From Elysia chlorotica (lineage: Eukaryota; Mollusca; Gastropoda; Plakobranchidae): a DNA stretch of 64,000 nt. A program made the translations under genes and the position numbers. The stretch lies in contig RQTK01000010.1 in the NCBI GenBank assembly GCA_003991915.1, forward strand, positions 722,493 to 786,492, written 5' to 3'. This document shows, in pieces, positions 37,069-48,219 of the stretch. Every line of letters starts with the position of its first letter. The first letter of the stretch is position 1. The notes under the pieces are model-generated. The model did no database searches, was not told the DNA's origin, and saw only the letters and a program-made list of their open reading frames with translations.

Positions 37069-37378
37069 GCGTGCATTATTTGCCTCCCCTGTCGAGGCTC
37101 CGTTGAATAAAACTACAATGAAGGTAATCCATCATTTCCTCTTAATAAAATGGCAATTTTCTGGCCAGACCCACCTACCGTCCCAGCTAGCACATCGCAA
37201 GATCGAAGTCTGTCAATCAACAGAGACCTCTGACCTTGATCGTTAAATCTTCCTTCAGAGCTGAAGAGAGCCAGACTGCAAGAGGCATTGCTAGTAGTAA
37301 TGCTACTGACCACAACATAGGTTTTGCAATTCACATGCATAATGGATGCCATAATCGCACCCTTTAGGAATGGAGCTT

Positions 37379-37905
37379 TGTGGTCGACTCATTGGCTCTT
37401 TTAGTCTGGGATAGAGTTAGTATGATTAGACGCCAGTACAGAGTCCCTTACCTACCATCTTTGTATTATGTACGGTCCAATCATAGCTCTAACCTAGACT
37501 TACGGAGCCAATGAGCGATCGGAAAACACCACCCATATAAGGACCTGGATTCTGTCATCCGTATTCGTTATGTGGACCAGAAAGCCTGTAATATCTGGAG
37601 CGGGATCGAAAGACGGTGGTCAACTGGTCAAAGGCTGAAACTGGACAATCAGCCAATTGAGCCGTCATACTAGCCTGCGTGTGACCCTGGCACCAGCAGG
37701 GCAAAAGTTCAGAGGGCGGCTGCTTATTGAAAGGCGATGCGAAGGCCGGACACCCAAATGGTATCCCAATCACCATCTGCCCGACAGGTGGCGCCTCGAT
37801 ATATTGCACAGCGATCCTTGGTCATAGTTAGTTTTGTTATGTTGGCTTCAACGCGTCGTCAGTCAAGGCTGTGCGATAAGCAATAAAGTTCTGATATTAC
37901 AAAAA
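37379..37905 (+). promoter_or_regulatory. Promoter-like segment or degenerate solo LTR
   Basis: A CCAAT box ('gccaatgag', 37507-37514) stands about 25 bp before a TATA-like 'catataagg' (37534-37542); 'gcaataaagttctgat' (about 37880-37895) is a polyadenylation-type end, and 'gacaggtggcgcc' (37783-37795) matches much of the CTCF consensus. The segment can be bounded as TG...CA (37379-37902), as an LTR would be, but I found no target-site duplication and no partner LTR. Confidence 0.35.
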
Positions 37906-38034
37906 ACAAGTAAACATTCTATAGTGCATTTACTTTGTATAAAAACATTGACGCATTAAAAAAAAATTCCCTTTTGAAGATTTTAGAAATTAGATATGTT
38001 ATAGTTTTTTATACTGACATCGAATCAGACACTA
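37906..38034. other. Unassigned AT-rich sequence
   Basis: Nothing recognised. Confidence 0.4.
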
Positions 38035-38135
38035 GGGGATAACGAATATATGCCCGATTGCGGGATCGAACCGGGAACCTGCCGATAAGGCCCCCAACAT
38101 TCTACCACTGAAGGCAGCTCGCCCCTAGAGAGATG
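38035..38135 (-). mobile_element. tRNA-like SINE head, reversed (tRNA pseudogene alternative)
   Basis: The minus strand reads 'gagctgccttcagtggtaga' (A box) and 'ggttcccggttcgatcccgc' (B box GGTTCGATCC) with near-tRNA spacing. Stems do not pair cleanly, so a functional tRNA is unlikely. Confidence 0.55.
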
Positions 38136-38999
38136 TGATGTTACCAGACACCTAATTATTAAACAGGATGAGATAATGAGTTACCAGGCACAAAAGGAGT
38201 AAAAATAGGATAGTATCGGTACCCAAATTACTGTTTGAGATAAGATGCAAAAATGTCCTATAGTGGAGTGCGGGTGGGTTGAATGTCATATTTTATAGAA
38301 TGAAGTGCATTTACCTAAATATTTAAATACTTGATTGGTTAAGAAAGGAATAGATCAATCATTTTCTTGCCTTTTCAGTAGAAGAGAGTGAATATGGTAA
38401 ATGATATAATTATAATTGATAGGTAGTTAGGAGGTAATACATTGCTTCATTTAAGATAATTTAGACCACTCAATGTTTTCCTTTTTTTACACATTAGAAA
38501 TGCTCTCCGCTTTGAGTGTGTGAGTTTATTGAAATATGTTAAGCCTTTAATTAACCAAGAAGGTTTGAAGATACATAGCATTTTCCCTATTTGACAATTG
38601 TGTACTTCAAAACTGAATTTATTCTCAATCTTCGATCGTCAAAGAGTGATTCTATTTCTAAAGCGCTGATCAAAAGATTTTGATTGTCGCTTTCAAAATA
38701 ATCTTCAAAAGTTCAGTTCACTTAATAGTCCTTAACCAATAATGGTGGTATAATACTCCGATTAAAGAATAACGAGTGAAATTAATAAGGTTGGAATTTC
38801 GAAAAAAAAATCATTTTTTTCTATATGGGGCATCCAACTCTTAAAACCCTTGAGTAGAAAATGATTGATTTAAATAATTTCATCAATGTTGTGTAGCAAG
38901 TTAGGCCGCTGATAACAGTGTTCAGTTACATGTATTTATAACCCAGTTAATTGAATATTGTAATTTTTTATGCTGTCATGAACATCTGGAGTATGGTGG
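38136..38999. other. Unassigned AT-rich sequence
   Basis: Nothing recognised. Confidence 0.4.
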
Positions 39000-39912
39000 T
39001 ACCGCTTGAGATAATTTATTGAGTTGGGGGGGAGAAGAGGTAGGAGGGGATGGGGTGAGCAAATGGCGCAGGTCAAGGGGGTAGGGGGGTGGACGAAGAG
39101 GACGGGGTTTACGTATAAAAATGGATAGAAATGAGAAGGATCTATGTAAGGGAGAAAAGAGGAGAACTATCTATAAGAGGATGGAGGACAGGGGTCTTTG
39201 TAAGAGAAGAGTTAAAAAAATAGAAGGTGGACTTTAGGAAATAGAGAAGTTACACAAGAGAATAAGGAGGGTCTAAGTACTAGATAAAAAAATTAAAAAA
39301 AAAAAAACAAAGAAAGAGGACATGGGTCATGGTAAAGATATAAGAGAAAGGTAGGAAGAGATGTCTAAGAATTAGACAAAAGAGAATGACGAAGAGGTAG
39401 GACTGTGTGAGAGGTAGACAAGTAAGAAAGAAGGAAAACTGTCGAAATAGAGATAAGAGAGAAAAGAGTAGAAAGGTCTAAGAAATAGATATTAAAGAAA
39501 AGAAAAGAGAGGTAAAAGAAAAAGGAGGATGGGGTAAATGTAAGATAAGATGGAAATTATGAGATATGAATAATGCAAGAAAGGAAGAAGAAGAGATCCA
39601 TATGAATAATGCTAGATAGAAAGGAGTAGAGGTGCCTATGAATATGATCTATATAACTATAAGAGAGAAAAGGGAGAGGGGTGTATGAATTATACAAGAG
39701 ACAAAAGATACTGTAGTTACAGTTACATTAGAGAGAAAGAAAAATAGTGGGTGGCTATAAAGTATAAGTATTACTCAGTATAGATTACATAAAAAGTAGA
39801 AGGGTCTAAGGATTATTATAAGGTAGAAAAGGAAAGAGATGTCTAAGAATTAAAAGTGGAAGAAAGGAAAAGAGGGTTTAAGTATAAAATAAAAGAAAAT
39901 CAGAAGAGATAC
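39000..39912. repeat. Long polypurine-biased degenerate tandem region
   Basis: For about 900 bp the plus strand is overwhelmingly A and G. Degenerate units recur around 'gtctaagaattaga', 'agaaaggtctaagaa' and 'gatgtctaagaattaaaag', suggesting an old minisatellite with a purine-rich unit of some tens of bases. Confidence 0.7.
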
Positions 39913-40107
39913 TAGGTAGAGAAATTCACAGTCGTATTGTATCAGTTACTGCACGTTTTAAACTTTTATATTCCTTCCTGCGTAGACTGTGTGCTAGTTC
40001 AATGAGAGACAAAACATGTACAATTGTATACTATAATTAATATTTTAACTAGAGTTTTGTCTGCGCTATAGTTAATAGGTAGTGCTTACCAGCATTGGTA
40101 AGAGGAA

Positions 40108-40175
40108 AAATGATATAGCCTTCTGGATACGAACCCTCGACTTTTAGATCCGTCGGCACCAAAACGTCTCGCCAT
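40108..40175 (-). mobile_element. tRNA-like head fragment, reversed
   Basis: The minus strand has 'gtcgagggttcgtatccaga' (B-box-like) after 'ggtgccgacggatctaaaag'. No body was found. Confidence 0.4.
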
Positions 40176-40178
40176 TCT

Positions 40179-40219
<41 letters not shown>

Positions 40220-40269
40220 ATCTATCTATCTATCTATCCATCTGTCTATCTATCTATCTACGTATGTAT

Positions 40270-40303
<34 letters not shown>
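40176..40303. repeat. (TC)n/(TATC)n microsatellite
   Basis: Alternating CT and CTAT runs, with a second CT run 40271-40303. Confidence 0.95.
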
Positions 40304-40307
<4 letters not shown>

Positions 40308-41462
40308 GTTTAACGTTTTTAGGTTCCACTGGGGTATTTTTTTGCAACATGTTTTACAACACAGAACCCCGATACGCTCCCCAAATTTGAAGTACAACGT
40401 AAGTTTAGAATCCTTTCAAAAATTGAGCATGCCATCACCGCTATCGAGATATTATTGCAATCGAGCAAAGAGAACCAAGTACAGTGTAGCCTGTAAACAT
40501 AACATTCAAATTTTCTCAAACTGAACAGAACTAACGCCGTTTTCTTTCAACTCTTTAATGTGAAAATTATATACGCAAAAGAAAGAACGCAATGTACAAA
40601 ATTCAACAGTAACGAGGATACTGGATAACAAAGGAACCATTGTGAGTGAGTGAGTGCGTAAGTGAGTGAGTGGGTAATGGGAGTTATTATATATACATGT
40701 ATATATATATACATGTATATATTACTATATTGTGCCCATGATGTCCTAAGACAGTTAATATTATATACTGGTAGTGCTGACGTCAGACCCTGAGCAACAA
40801 ACACTCTCTCTGCATCTCTTTCTCTCTCTCTGTCTCTTTATTTCTCTCTCCCTCTCTCTCTCCCCCTCCACTCCTTTACTTTACATATATCTCCGACATT
40901 AACAAATAATGCGATATTTGAAACAAATTATTATAAGAACAATTATTATTATTATTATTCTTTCATGGCTTTGTCTTGTCATCGCTTCCTCTAAAACTAT
41001 GTGAAGTTTAAGGTCGGCAGCTCAAGCTAAAAGTAAAACCAAACTCCTTAGTTTAAAAAAAAAAAAAAAGAAGAAAAAATTTCTTTATTTTCGCTTATAG
41101 TTATAGGGGCAAAACTCCTGCCGTTCCTACCCAGACATGCCAACATTGCGCCAAAAAGCGTATTTGAGCGCATGTTCTTGCATTTTTCATTCTACTTTTA
41201 ATCACCACTTTTTGACTCGTGGTTTAGCAGCTCTCTGCCTACCCCAACACTACCGTTTTTCGTTCCCACGACACCACGCTCAAATTAGAGTGTTGGCGTT
41301 GCACGCTAAACAACAAACTGAAACTCAAACTTACTCCAGACTCCTGTCCTTAGAGTTTTAGAGTTAGACTGCACGCGCCTCGCCCTAAGCTCCGTAACGC
41401 CCGTGAGTACACACACCTCCTGAGGGGACACCTCACACGGTCACACAGGGCTCACTCACCTC
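40299..41462 (+). repeat. Segmental duplication, copy 1 (about 1.16-kb period)
   Basis: Shared landmarks with 41463-42420: 'tgggtttaacg', 'gagaaccaagtacagtgtag', 'aacagaactaacgccgtttt', 'ttaacaaataatgcgatatt', 'acccagacatgccaacattg' and 'cacgcgcctcgccctaagct'. Confidence 0.9.
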
Positions 41463-41962
41463 TCTCTCTCTCTCTCTGGGTTTAACGTGTTTAGGTTTCC
41501 CTGGGGAATTTTTACGGCAATCGCCTTGACATTCATAAAGGGAACTTGCTCCAATTTCCAGTACATGTATATGTATAACGTTATCCCTTTAAAAAATTGA
41601 GCAGGTTATTACCACTATCTAAATAGTTATGCAATCGCGCAAAGCGAACCAAGTAAAATGTAGTCTGTAAACATAACATCCAAAATGAACAGAACTAACG
41701 CAGTTTTCTTTCAACCCTTTAATGTGTAAATTATAATACTCAAAAGAAAGAACCGCAATGTAATAGATTGTAATTTCAACAGCAACGGCGATACTGGGTA
41801 ACAAAGGGACCGTTGTGAGTGAGTGAATGAGTGAGGGGAGTTTGTTTTTACGGCACATCAGCACGGTAACGGCTATGTTGTGCCCATGATGTCCTAAGAC
41901 AGTAATAACACATTATACTTGTAGTGCCGATGGCAGGCGCTAANNNNNNNNNNCGCTGTCTC

Positions 41963-42025
<63 letters not shown>

Positions 42026-42420
42026 TCCTTCAATTAACATGTATCTACGACATTAACAAATAATGCGATATTGGAGATAAAATTATCATAAGAACAAGAA
42101 TTAATATTATGGCTTTGTCCTGCCATCGCTACCTCTAAACTACGTGTAGTTCAAGGGCATCAACCCAAGATAAAAATAAAACTATAGAGCTAGAGATGCC
42201 CCCTAAAAAAAAACTAAATCCTGCTGACAGGGGCCAAAACTCTTCATGCCGCTCCTACCCAGACATCCCAACATTGCGCCAATAGCGTAGATATCTGACT
42301 CCTGTCCTTAGACTTAAGACTGCACGCGCCTCGCCCTAAGCTCCGTGACGCCCGTGAGTACACACACCCCCTGAGGGGACATCTCTCACGATCACACAGG
42401 GCTCACTCACCCCAGGCGAC
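41463..42420 (+). repeat. Segmental duplication, copy 2
   Basis: Diverged second unit. It contains a family B repeat (41815-41943: 'acggcacatcagcacggtaa', 'tgttgtgcccatgatgtcct') of which copy 1 keeps only the 3' part (about 40730-40790), so that repeat was present before or exchanged after the duplication. Confidence 0.9.
41944..41953. other. Assembly gap (10 N)
   Basis: Short gap between the family B repeat and a (TC)n tract (41958-42023). Confidence 1.
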
Positions 42421-42620
42421 GGAAGCTCCAAACATCCCGCTCTCAGCGTGACGTCCCAATAATAACGGCCCGCCACGACTAGTGCCAGAAAGACGACTGT
42501 CGGTCAGGATTAATTACACTTTACAGCCTGCCACAGTGTCAGTTCGAGCTGAAGGCTGGACCGACGACCCTTTGGATTCCCTGCCCACCCCTGCCTCTAA
42601 ACATCTTAGTAACACTAACA
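42421..42620. promoter_or_regulatory. Candidate conserved non-coding island
   Basis: Non-repetitive and balanced in composition, with a CRE-like 'gcgtgacgtccc' and a homeodomain-type 'caggattaattacactttac'. It lies directly after the second unit of the 40/41-kb duplication and is not present after the first. This is motif-based and unproven. Confidence 0.3.
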
Positions 42621-42626
42621 ATAATG

Positions 42627-42672
42627 AGTGAGTGAGTGAGTTTGTTTTACGGCACGTCAGCACGGTAACGCA
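42627..42672 (+). repeat. Family B repeat, 5' fragment
   Basis: 'gtgagtttgttttacggcac' and 'gtcagcacggtaacg', then an abrupt junction to a SINE tail ('tcacgttggacgttaagcaa', 42708-42728). Confidence 0.7.
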
Positions 42673-42779
42673 TAACTAATATAAGTGAAGGTAATGCCTA
42701 CATAGTGCTCACGTTGGACGTTAAGCAACCAACACAGCTTAACTCTTCTTTCTATTTCTATTAAAATTATTCCTGTGCT

Positions 42780-43065
42780 TTCTCTCGGGACGAACTGGCT
42801 CAAGTGGTAAAGCTTCGGACACCAGATCAGAACGTCCGCGGTTCGAATTCCACGATCGATCAAAAATATGTAGGATTTCATCCACTAGTGATTGAGTCCG
42901 TGCACCCATACAGGGCTATCTATGTCAGTATGATGGGTGGAGACAGGCCATTGCCTTGTGTGAGGCAGCACATAAAATTGTCAGACATTCTTGGAGACCG
43001 CCCACATTATAATTTATAGCCTACATATACTATAGTGCTCAAACTCTGGATGCTCATCGTGCCAA
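42780..43065 (+). mobile_element. Full-length SINE copy
   Basis: The clearest head in the window: 'aactggctcaagtggtaaag' (A box) and 'gtccgcggttcgaattccac' (B box matching GGTTCGAANNCC). The body follows with 'tatctatgtcagtatgatgg', 'ggccattgccttgtgtgagg', 'cagcacataaaattgtcaga', 'ccgcccacattataatttat' and 'tatagtgctcaaactctgga'. Confidence 0.8.
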
Positions 43066-43245
43066 TTGAGCTGCGGTGATAATAGTAAGGGGTCTAAAGC
43101 GGTCCTCAGCATATTAAGTGTATTCTGTGGTTCTTAGAAATAGAATAGGCCTATACAGTACATTTATTCCGGGTTGACTGTGGGGCAGTCTTTTTTGAAT
43201 TTGTCACAAACAATAAGTGCGCGACTGGACAAAGGGGCGAAGAGA

Positions 43246-43268
43246 GAGATTAAGAGAGAGATAGAGTA

Positions 43269-43333
<65 letters not shown>

Positions 43334-43417
43334 TAAAGAGGGGTGGCACTGACATGCAAGCAGAGAGAAACAAGTGTTTGAAGAGGGAGGGAGGAAGGGA
43401 GAGAGAGAGAGAAAGAA

Positions 43418-43454
<37 letters not shown>

Positions 43455-43470
43455 GGAAGGGAGGAAGAGA
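43246..43470. repeat. (GACA)n/(GA)n purine tract
   Basis: GACA repeat 43281-43331 framed by GA repeats. Confidence 0.95.
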
Positions 43471-43729
43471 GAGAATAGGAGATAAGGAGTTGGAGAGAGA
43501 AACGGACAGAGATGTTAGACTTTGAGAGGCAATGCAGTGTTGGTCAATCTGCCTCTAGGAATATCATTAACTCATCACTTGATAGATTTCATCTAACATC
43601 GAGACTTAATAAATCTTTCAGTTCAAGTGCCCCACACTTTTTGCAGCATTTTATTATTAAAAAAGGTTGAAGGGCATTATTAAATGGAGTGAGAATCAAC
43701 GAGTTCTCTGCTCTTGAATTACAAACTCC

Positions 43730-43970
43730 TGTCAATGGTGTCAGTGTAACAGCTTGAGTGAAATCAAGTGAAGCCCTCAAGGGTGCGGGTTCCATCCATG
43801 CCTGAGGACCGTCACTTCAAGCTGTGCAGTGCGACCAAGCAGAACGTCAGCCAATCCCGGAAAGCCCCTCAACGCCCTCTGTCGATATTATTAGCCCAGG
43901 ATTAAATGGGTTAATTTCATCGGATCCAATCCTTAGCTCTCCCTTAGCTAATCATACCCAAATTCCGAAG
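43730..43970. promoter_or_regulatory. Candidate conserved non-coding island
   Basis: Non-repetitive sequence with 'aaatcaagtgaag' and 'cacttcaag' (NK2-type cores) and 'aggattaaatgggttaattt' (K50/Q50 homeodomain-type cores). No open frame of interest. The functional reading is inference. Confidence 0.3.
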
Positions 43971-43984
43971 TGTGTTTCTCTCTT

Positions 43985-44270
43985 TTCTCTCCGGCCAATT
44001 GACGCACATATTAGAGCGTTGGGCTTAGAATCGGAAGATGCCCGATTCGAAGCCACGTTCAGTTAAATTAATTTGTCGGATTTTCTTCCTACTACTACTA
44101 GTTCGGACGATCCCATTTCATATTTCATGTAAAAAATTTAACATATGCGTATAATGTGACTGTCTGTGAACCAGCACTGTCTCTGCGTGACAGCACGTAA
44201 AGTCGTCATACGTTACGGTGGTCTTGGAGTCTATCTCCTCACGTTGGACGACAAACATTGGACGCAATCA
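43985..44270 (+). mobile_element. SINE copy
   Basis: Head 'cacatattagagcgttgggc' and 'gatgcccgattcgaagccac' (B box); body 'tgcgtataatgtgactgtct', 'ctctgcgtgacagcacgtaa', 'gtcgtcatacgttacggtgg' and 'ctcctcacgttggacgacaa'. Confidence 0.65.
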
Positions 44271-44599
44271 ACCAAGCAATATTTCCCAGCAAGCTCCCCA
44301 TCAAGGCACTCATGAGTCAGAGACAAATAGAGACAGACACAGACACATCAACTCACAAAGACAAACATACACACACACAAAGACACGCATACATACAGAC
44401 AGACAGGCAGTCATTATTTAATATGGACCAACGCCACCACGTTACATATTTTATGCATACATGTATTTTATATTAATTATGATGACTGATGAACCAAACT
44501 AAGGGAAACTAGCCAAGGGAGATAATGGCTAGAATTAGAAGCATGTACATCTACAGAAAGACTTAAGCCCCTTACATAATTTTTTTTTAAATATTTTGC

Positions 44600-44665
44600 C
44601 TATGTCGAGTTGGTTGAACGTCCAACGTCAGCACTATCTAGGCTATATTGGAAACTATGGACTGC
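44600..44665 (-). mobile_element. SINE tail fragment, reversed
   Basis: 'gttgaacgtccaacgtcagc' and 'actatctaggctatattgg' are the reverse complement of the SINE 3' end. Confidence 0.6.
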
Positions 44666-45240
44666 CTGCGTCGAGGCAGCCAATGTTCTACCCCAGGGCT
44701 ACGCCACCCCCCCCCCCTTATATAACACACACACACGCGTACATGTATAAAGAATTTTTTTTCTTCTATGTCTTTTATTGAAACATGGTACAGCAAAGAA
44801 AACAATAAAACAGAAGAAATTTTTAAAATTGACAAAACGTATAAAAATTTATATCATATGATAATGCAAAATATCAATGACGTATTAAAAACATATACAG
44901 GTGCAGAGAATCAGGACACAACATAATCTAAAAAATTGATTACATGCAATGAATTGGCTGAAAGAAGTATAGTGTAACTAGTTACATTACAGATTCCCAC
45001 TACATGTAGTCAAAATGGGGAAATTTCTTTTGCGAAATTGCTTTTGTATAATTTGTTTTCGAACAGCCGATAAAACGAATGTGTTACAACTGTGTTGCAA
45101 CGTAGGCTAATACCATATGAAATGAAAGAGATATCAGATATAATAATATAGAACTTAAGTCCCAAACTATACATCACAAGATTGCATTGTAGGCAAAAAT
45201 GTGCATAGATTATGTCAAATAAATAGCTAGAGTTCAAGTT
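44666..45240. other. Unassigned AT-rich sequence
   Basis: No gene. Short C-run and (CA)n at about 44706-44735. Confidence 0.4.
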
Positions 45241-45345
45241 ATTTGCGGCTTTTCAGCATACTAGCACAGTAATTGCTTTTAAAATACTGTGCCCATGATG
45301 TCCTGGACAGCCATACAGTACACTAGTAACACTAACACTAGTAAC
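45241..45345 (+). repeat. Diverged family B repeat
   Basis: 'cagcatactagcacagtaat' and 'tactgtgcccatgatgtcct' keep the order of the family. Confidence 0.5.
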
Positions 45346-46295
45346 AGTCTCCTTTTATCTGTCTTCTTAAAGCATTAAACATTGCGTGTGGAAATGAACA
45401 GTTAAAATTGAAGAACAGAAAGATGCAATAATTTAAAATATCCATTTTTGAAGAACAGAAAGATGCAATAATTTAAAATATCCAGTTTAATCTTGGTACA
45501 TACATTGAATTTATTGGTGTCTTTAGAAAACCTCAGTGTGCGCTGAGGACTAACATCTGTGAATACTCTATCTACTCGTTTAGAAGCCAAGTGAAGACTT
45601 TTTTCTAGATCTCAAAGACTTTACAAAACACATGATGGCGTGTATGTTTGCATACTTGCACACACAGCTTATTGTCATGATAAAATGGAACATAAAAAAT
45701 CGAAGATATTTCTTAAAGTTAAACGGGCATGTGTTTTCAGATGTAACATTTCTACATTCCATCATAGCCCAAAAACTACATCCTGTTATGAAACAAAGAC
45801 CGAGGTAAGCACCTGAGGTGTATTCATGAGCAATATTCAGACATTACCCAGAGTAAAAACCCAAATCTGCAGAGAATAAAGCACTAAAGAACGCAGGTTT
45901 TTGGACTTGATAAAGTAGAATTCACATCAATTCTAACAACTGTTTGTATTATGATCATCAAGAATACTGCTGTGTTAATGGCATCATACAGTTTGTTTTT
46001 AAAAAAATACACATTTGTTTGTGCCAAATTTGGTGTTTTAGCGTCGCTTACTACTACTACTAGTAGTATTAGGGACTGAGGGGGAACACAGTTCACGTTT
46101 TCAACTGTCTGTGTGGTGGTTTCTTGAGAAATATATCTCTAGCCACCCGCGTCTTGGGATAGGTATGTGTTTCATAGCTTAAAACTAAACCTATTTTTAG
46201 ATTTCCGTCCCAGCATGCAACCAGCAGGCCACTCTCACCGATTATTTCCGCCGGAAATTTCTGAGATTCCCCTGACTGTCTCACTGTTATGGCTT
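45346..46295. other. Unassigned sequence
   Basis: A 38-bp word (gaagaacagaaagatgcaat and onward) is repeated at about 45410 and 45449. Nothing else was recognised before the LINE. Confidence 0.4.
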
Positions 46296-46383
46296 CGTGC
46301 TAGCTCTAGTAAATGCGGAGTGTATTATTTGTATAATTTTTTTTAAAGAATGGTCTGCCGCTGTTCTTATGGTGTTTGTAGAA

Positions 46384-47118
46384 GCGATTCAAGAGTTAGA
46401 AGCAAACTCCAGGTTCTTTTATGAGTACAGGGAAAGTTCAATTATGGCGTTTACAGAGACGTGGTTAAATGACAATGTTCCGGACTCTCATGTTGATATC
46501 AGTGGTTTTAAAGTTATTAGGAGTAACAGAACAGACGAGGCCGGCAAACAAGGAGGAGGAGGTATATGCTGTTATGTAAACACAAAGTGGGCAAGTGTAA
46601 ACAACACACATATTATAAAGAGAATATGCACACCTTACATCGAGTGCCTCACCCTTTCCATCCGACCATACTACTTGCCCAGAGAACTTTCGCATGTGTT
46701 GCTTAACATTGTTTATATCCCGCCAGACGGAGATCTAAAGATAGCATTAGCAGCTGAGATCATTTCTAATGAACCGCATCAACATGAAAGTAAACATCCG
46801 GACAGTGTCAGGCTCGTACTTGGTGACTTCAACCATTGTGATCTTCATACAGTATGCCCTCGTTACCACCAATATGTCACATACTACACACTTGGGGAGA
46901 CAGCATTGGAACTGTATTACGGTAACATCAAAGACGCATACAAGAGCACACCACTTGCGCAACTTGGAAAGTCAGACCATAACAACATACTTCTGACTCC
47001 CATATACAAACCTAAATATAAACATCACAAGACAACAACAAAGACAGTCAAGATCTGGAACGACGAGACAACTGAAGTGCTACAGGACTGTTTTGCATAC
47101 ACTGATAGAAGACATAAA
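46384..47118 (+). pseudogene. Non-LTR retrotransposon endonuclease domain (CR1/L2/Rex-like)
   Basis: The frame contains SIMAFTETWLND (catalytic Glu of the APE-type endonuclease), GGGGICCYVN, LVLGDFNHCD (Asp/Asn pair) and LGKSDHNNILLTP (SDH motif). This is the N-terminal half of a LINE ORF2 that nicks target DNA. The N-terminal strand with the first Asn is not recognisable, and the frame is lost near 47100. The reverse transcriptase domain is absent. An ATG and open frame exist from 46297, but similarity starts only near 46384. Confidence 0.85.
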
Positions 47119-47410
47119 TGAGTTAACAGAAACAGTTTCTTTTTATATTAAGTTTTGTGAAGAAATAGTTGTGAAACAAAAAAGTGTGAAAAGTTACCCG
47201 AACAAAAAACAATGGGTAACAAACGAGCTGAAGGAAATACTGGTGGAAAAAAGGCAAGCATTTCTGGCAAACAATAAAGAGGAAATTAAAGTGTTGAATA
47301 GAAAGCTAAAGAAACAAATTAATTCAGACAAAGAGAAATATAAAGGAAAACTAGAACAAGAACGCAACCAAGCACATGCGAGAGTACAAGCTCCAAGCGC
47401 TGTGGAATAG
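47093..47410 (+). pseudogene. Frameshifted continuation of the LINE endonuclease-RT linker
   Basis: In another plus frame DINELTETVSFYIKFCEE, then KQWVTNELKEILVEKRQAF continues the same polyprotein: the linker between endonuclease and reverse transcriptase, rich in charged coiled coil. A small indel near 47100 separates it from the upstream frame. It stops at 47408-47410 before any RT motif. Confidence 0.8.
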
Positions 47411-47517
47411 CACACAGTCGCCCCTCCTGTGTGTTATTTGACAAAGCTACAAGATCAAGGTGTGTCTTGCTTGCACTAGTGTAATCTACAAAACTACTTC
47501 AGGAATCATGGCAACCT

Positions 47518-47672
47518 GGTCTAGAGAAACTATTTTAAGATTCATTGATTTATATAATAAATCCAAAGAATGTCATGGTCTCTAAGTATACCTGGGGTCT
47601 AGAGAAACTATTTTAAGATTCATTGATTTATATAATAAATCCAAAGAATGTCTTTGGAAAATAAAGTCTAAA
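47518..47672. repeat. 78-bp tandem duplicate
   Basis: 'ggtctagagaaactatttta' to 'ataaatccaaagaatgtc' occurs at 47518 and again at 47596, nearly identical. Confidence 0.95.
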
Positions 47673-47986
47673 GACTATAGTAATAAATTACTAAAGGAAG
47701 CAGCATTATGATGAGCTCGTCAGTTTTTGTAAAACTATAAATGCCGGTGCAAATAAAGATATTGTAACAAAAAAAAAAAATCAACAATCTCAGTATAACT
47801 CTGGAGTATGCCCTGGCACTGCGCTGTCCAAGCGGCGCTATGCTAGTGTCCCCTTGTTGGGCTCCTTGGTGGGTGGGGCGCCCCAGAGCTGAATCAAAAT
47901 CCATACTTAATGGAAAACCAACCTCCCCCCAAAAGATACACTAGTACGATCAATGCAAAGGCTTTGAAATTGTTTTTTTTTCCAAA

Positions 47987-48219
47987 ATGCCTCCAAAAAT
48001 GTTTCGATTCAATGAAGAAAGAGACCTCTTTTTATTGAGAGAAACCAGATGCATAAACCCCTTTACCAATCCCCCACAAGGGTGGGTAGAGGTGTATCAA
48101 AATCTCCTGTGTTCAGGGTTTTTTCCAGTTGACTGTTCAGCTTCACAAACAACGTGTCGCCAACGTGTGGACTTGTTGATGAGCCAATTTGAAAGGCTAA
48201 AAAAATCAAGACTTGCCAG
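47987..48219 (+). CDS. Myb/SANT-like DNA-binding protein, exon 1, unit A
   Basis: The ATG at 47987 opens MPPKMFRFNEERDLFLLRET, then W..V and CRQRVDLLMSQFERLKK. The spaced aromatic and helix pattern (FNEERDLFLL, WVEVYQNLL, RQRVDLLMSQF) is that of Myb/SANT-like domains that often accompany DNA transposons. The exon ends ...CCAG/GTGAGT, a textbook donor, leaving two bases of a codon. It continues in exon 2 at 48737. Upstream (47880-47985) is shared with unit B. The likely role is DNA binding for a transposon or a domesticated relative; the family is not named. Confidence 0.6.

Noticed and set aside
37555..37809. 84-codon minus-strand ORF
   Set aside because: No domain; it overlaps the promoter/LTR-like segment and is better explained by composition.
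38035..38135. Functional tRNA gene
   Set aside because: A and B boxes are good, but acceptor and T stems do not pair and similar heads recur as SINE parts.
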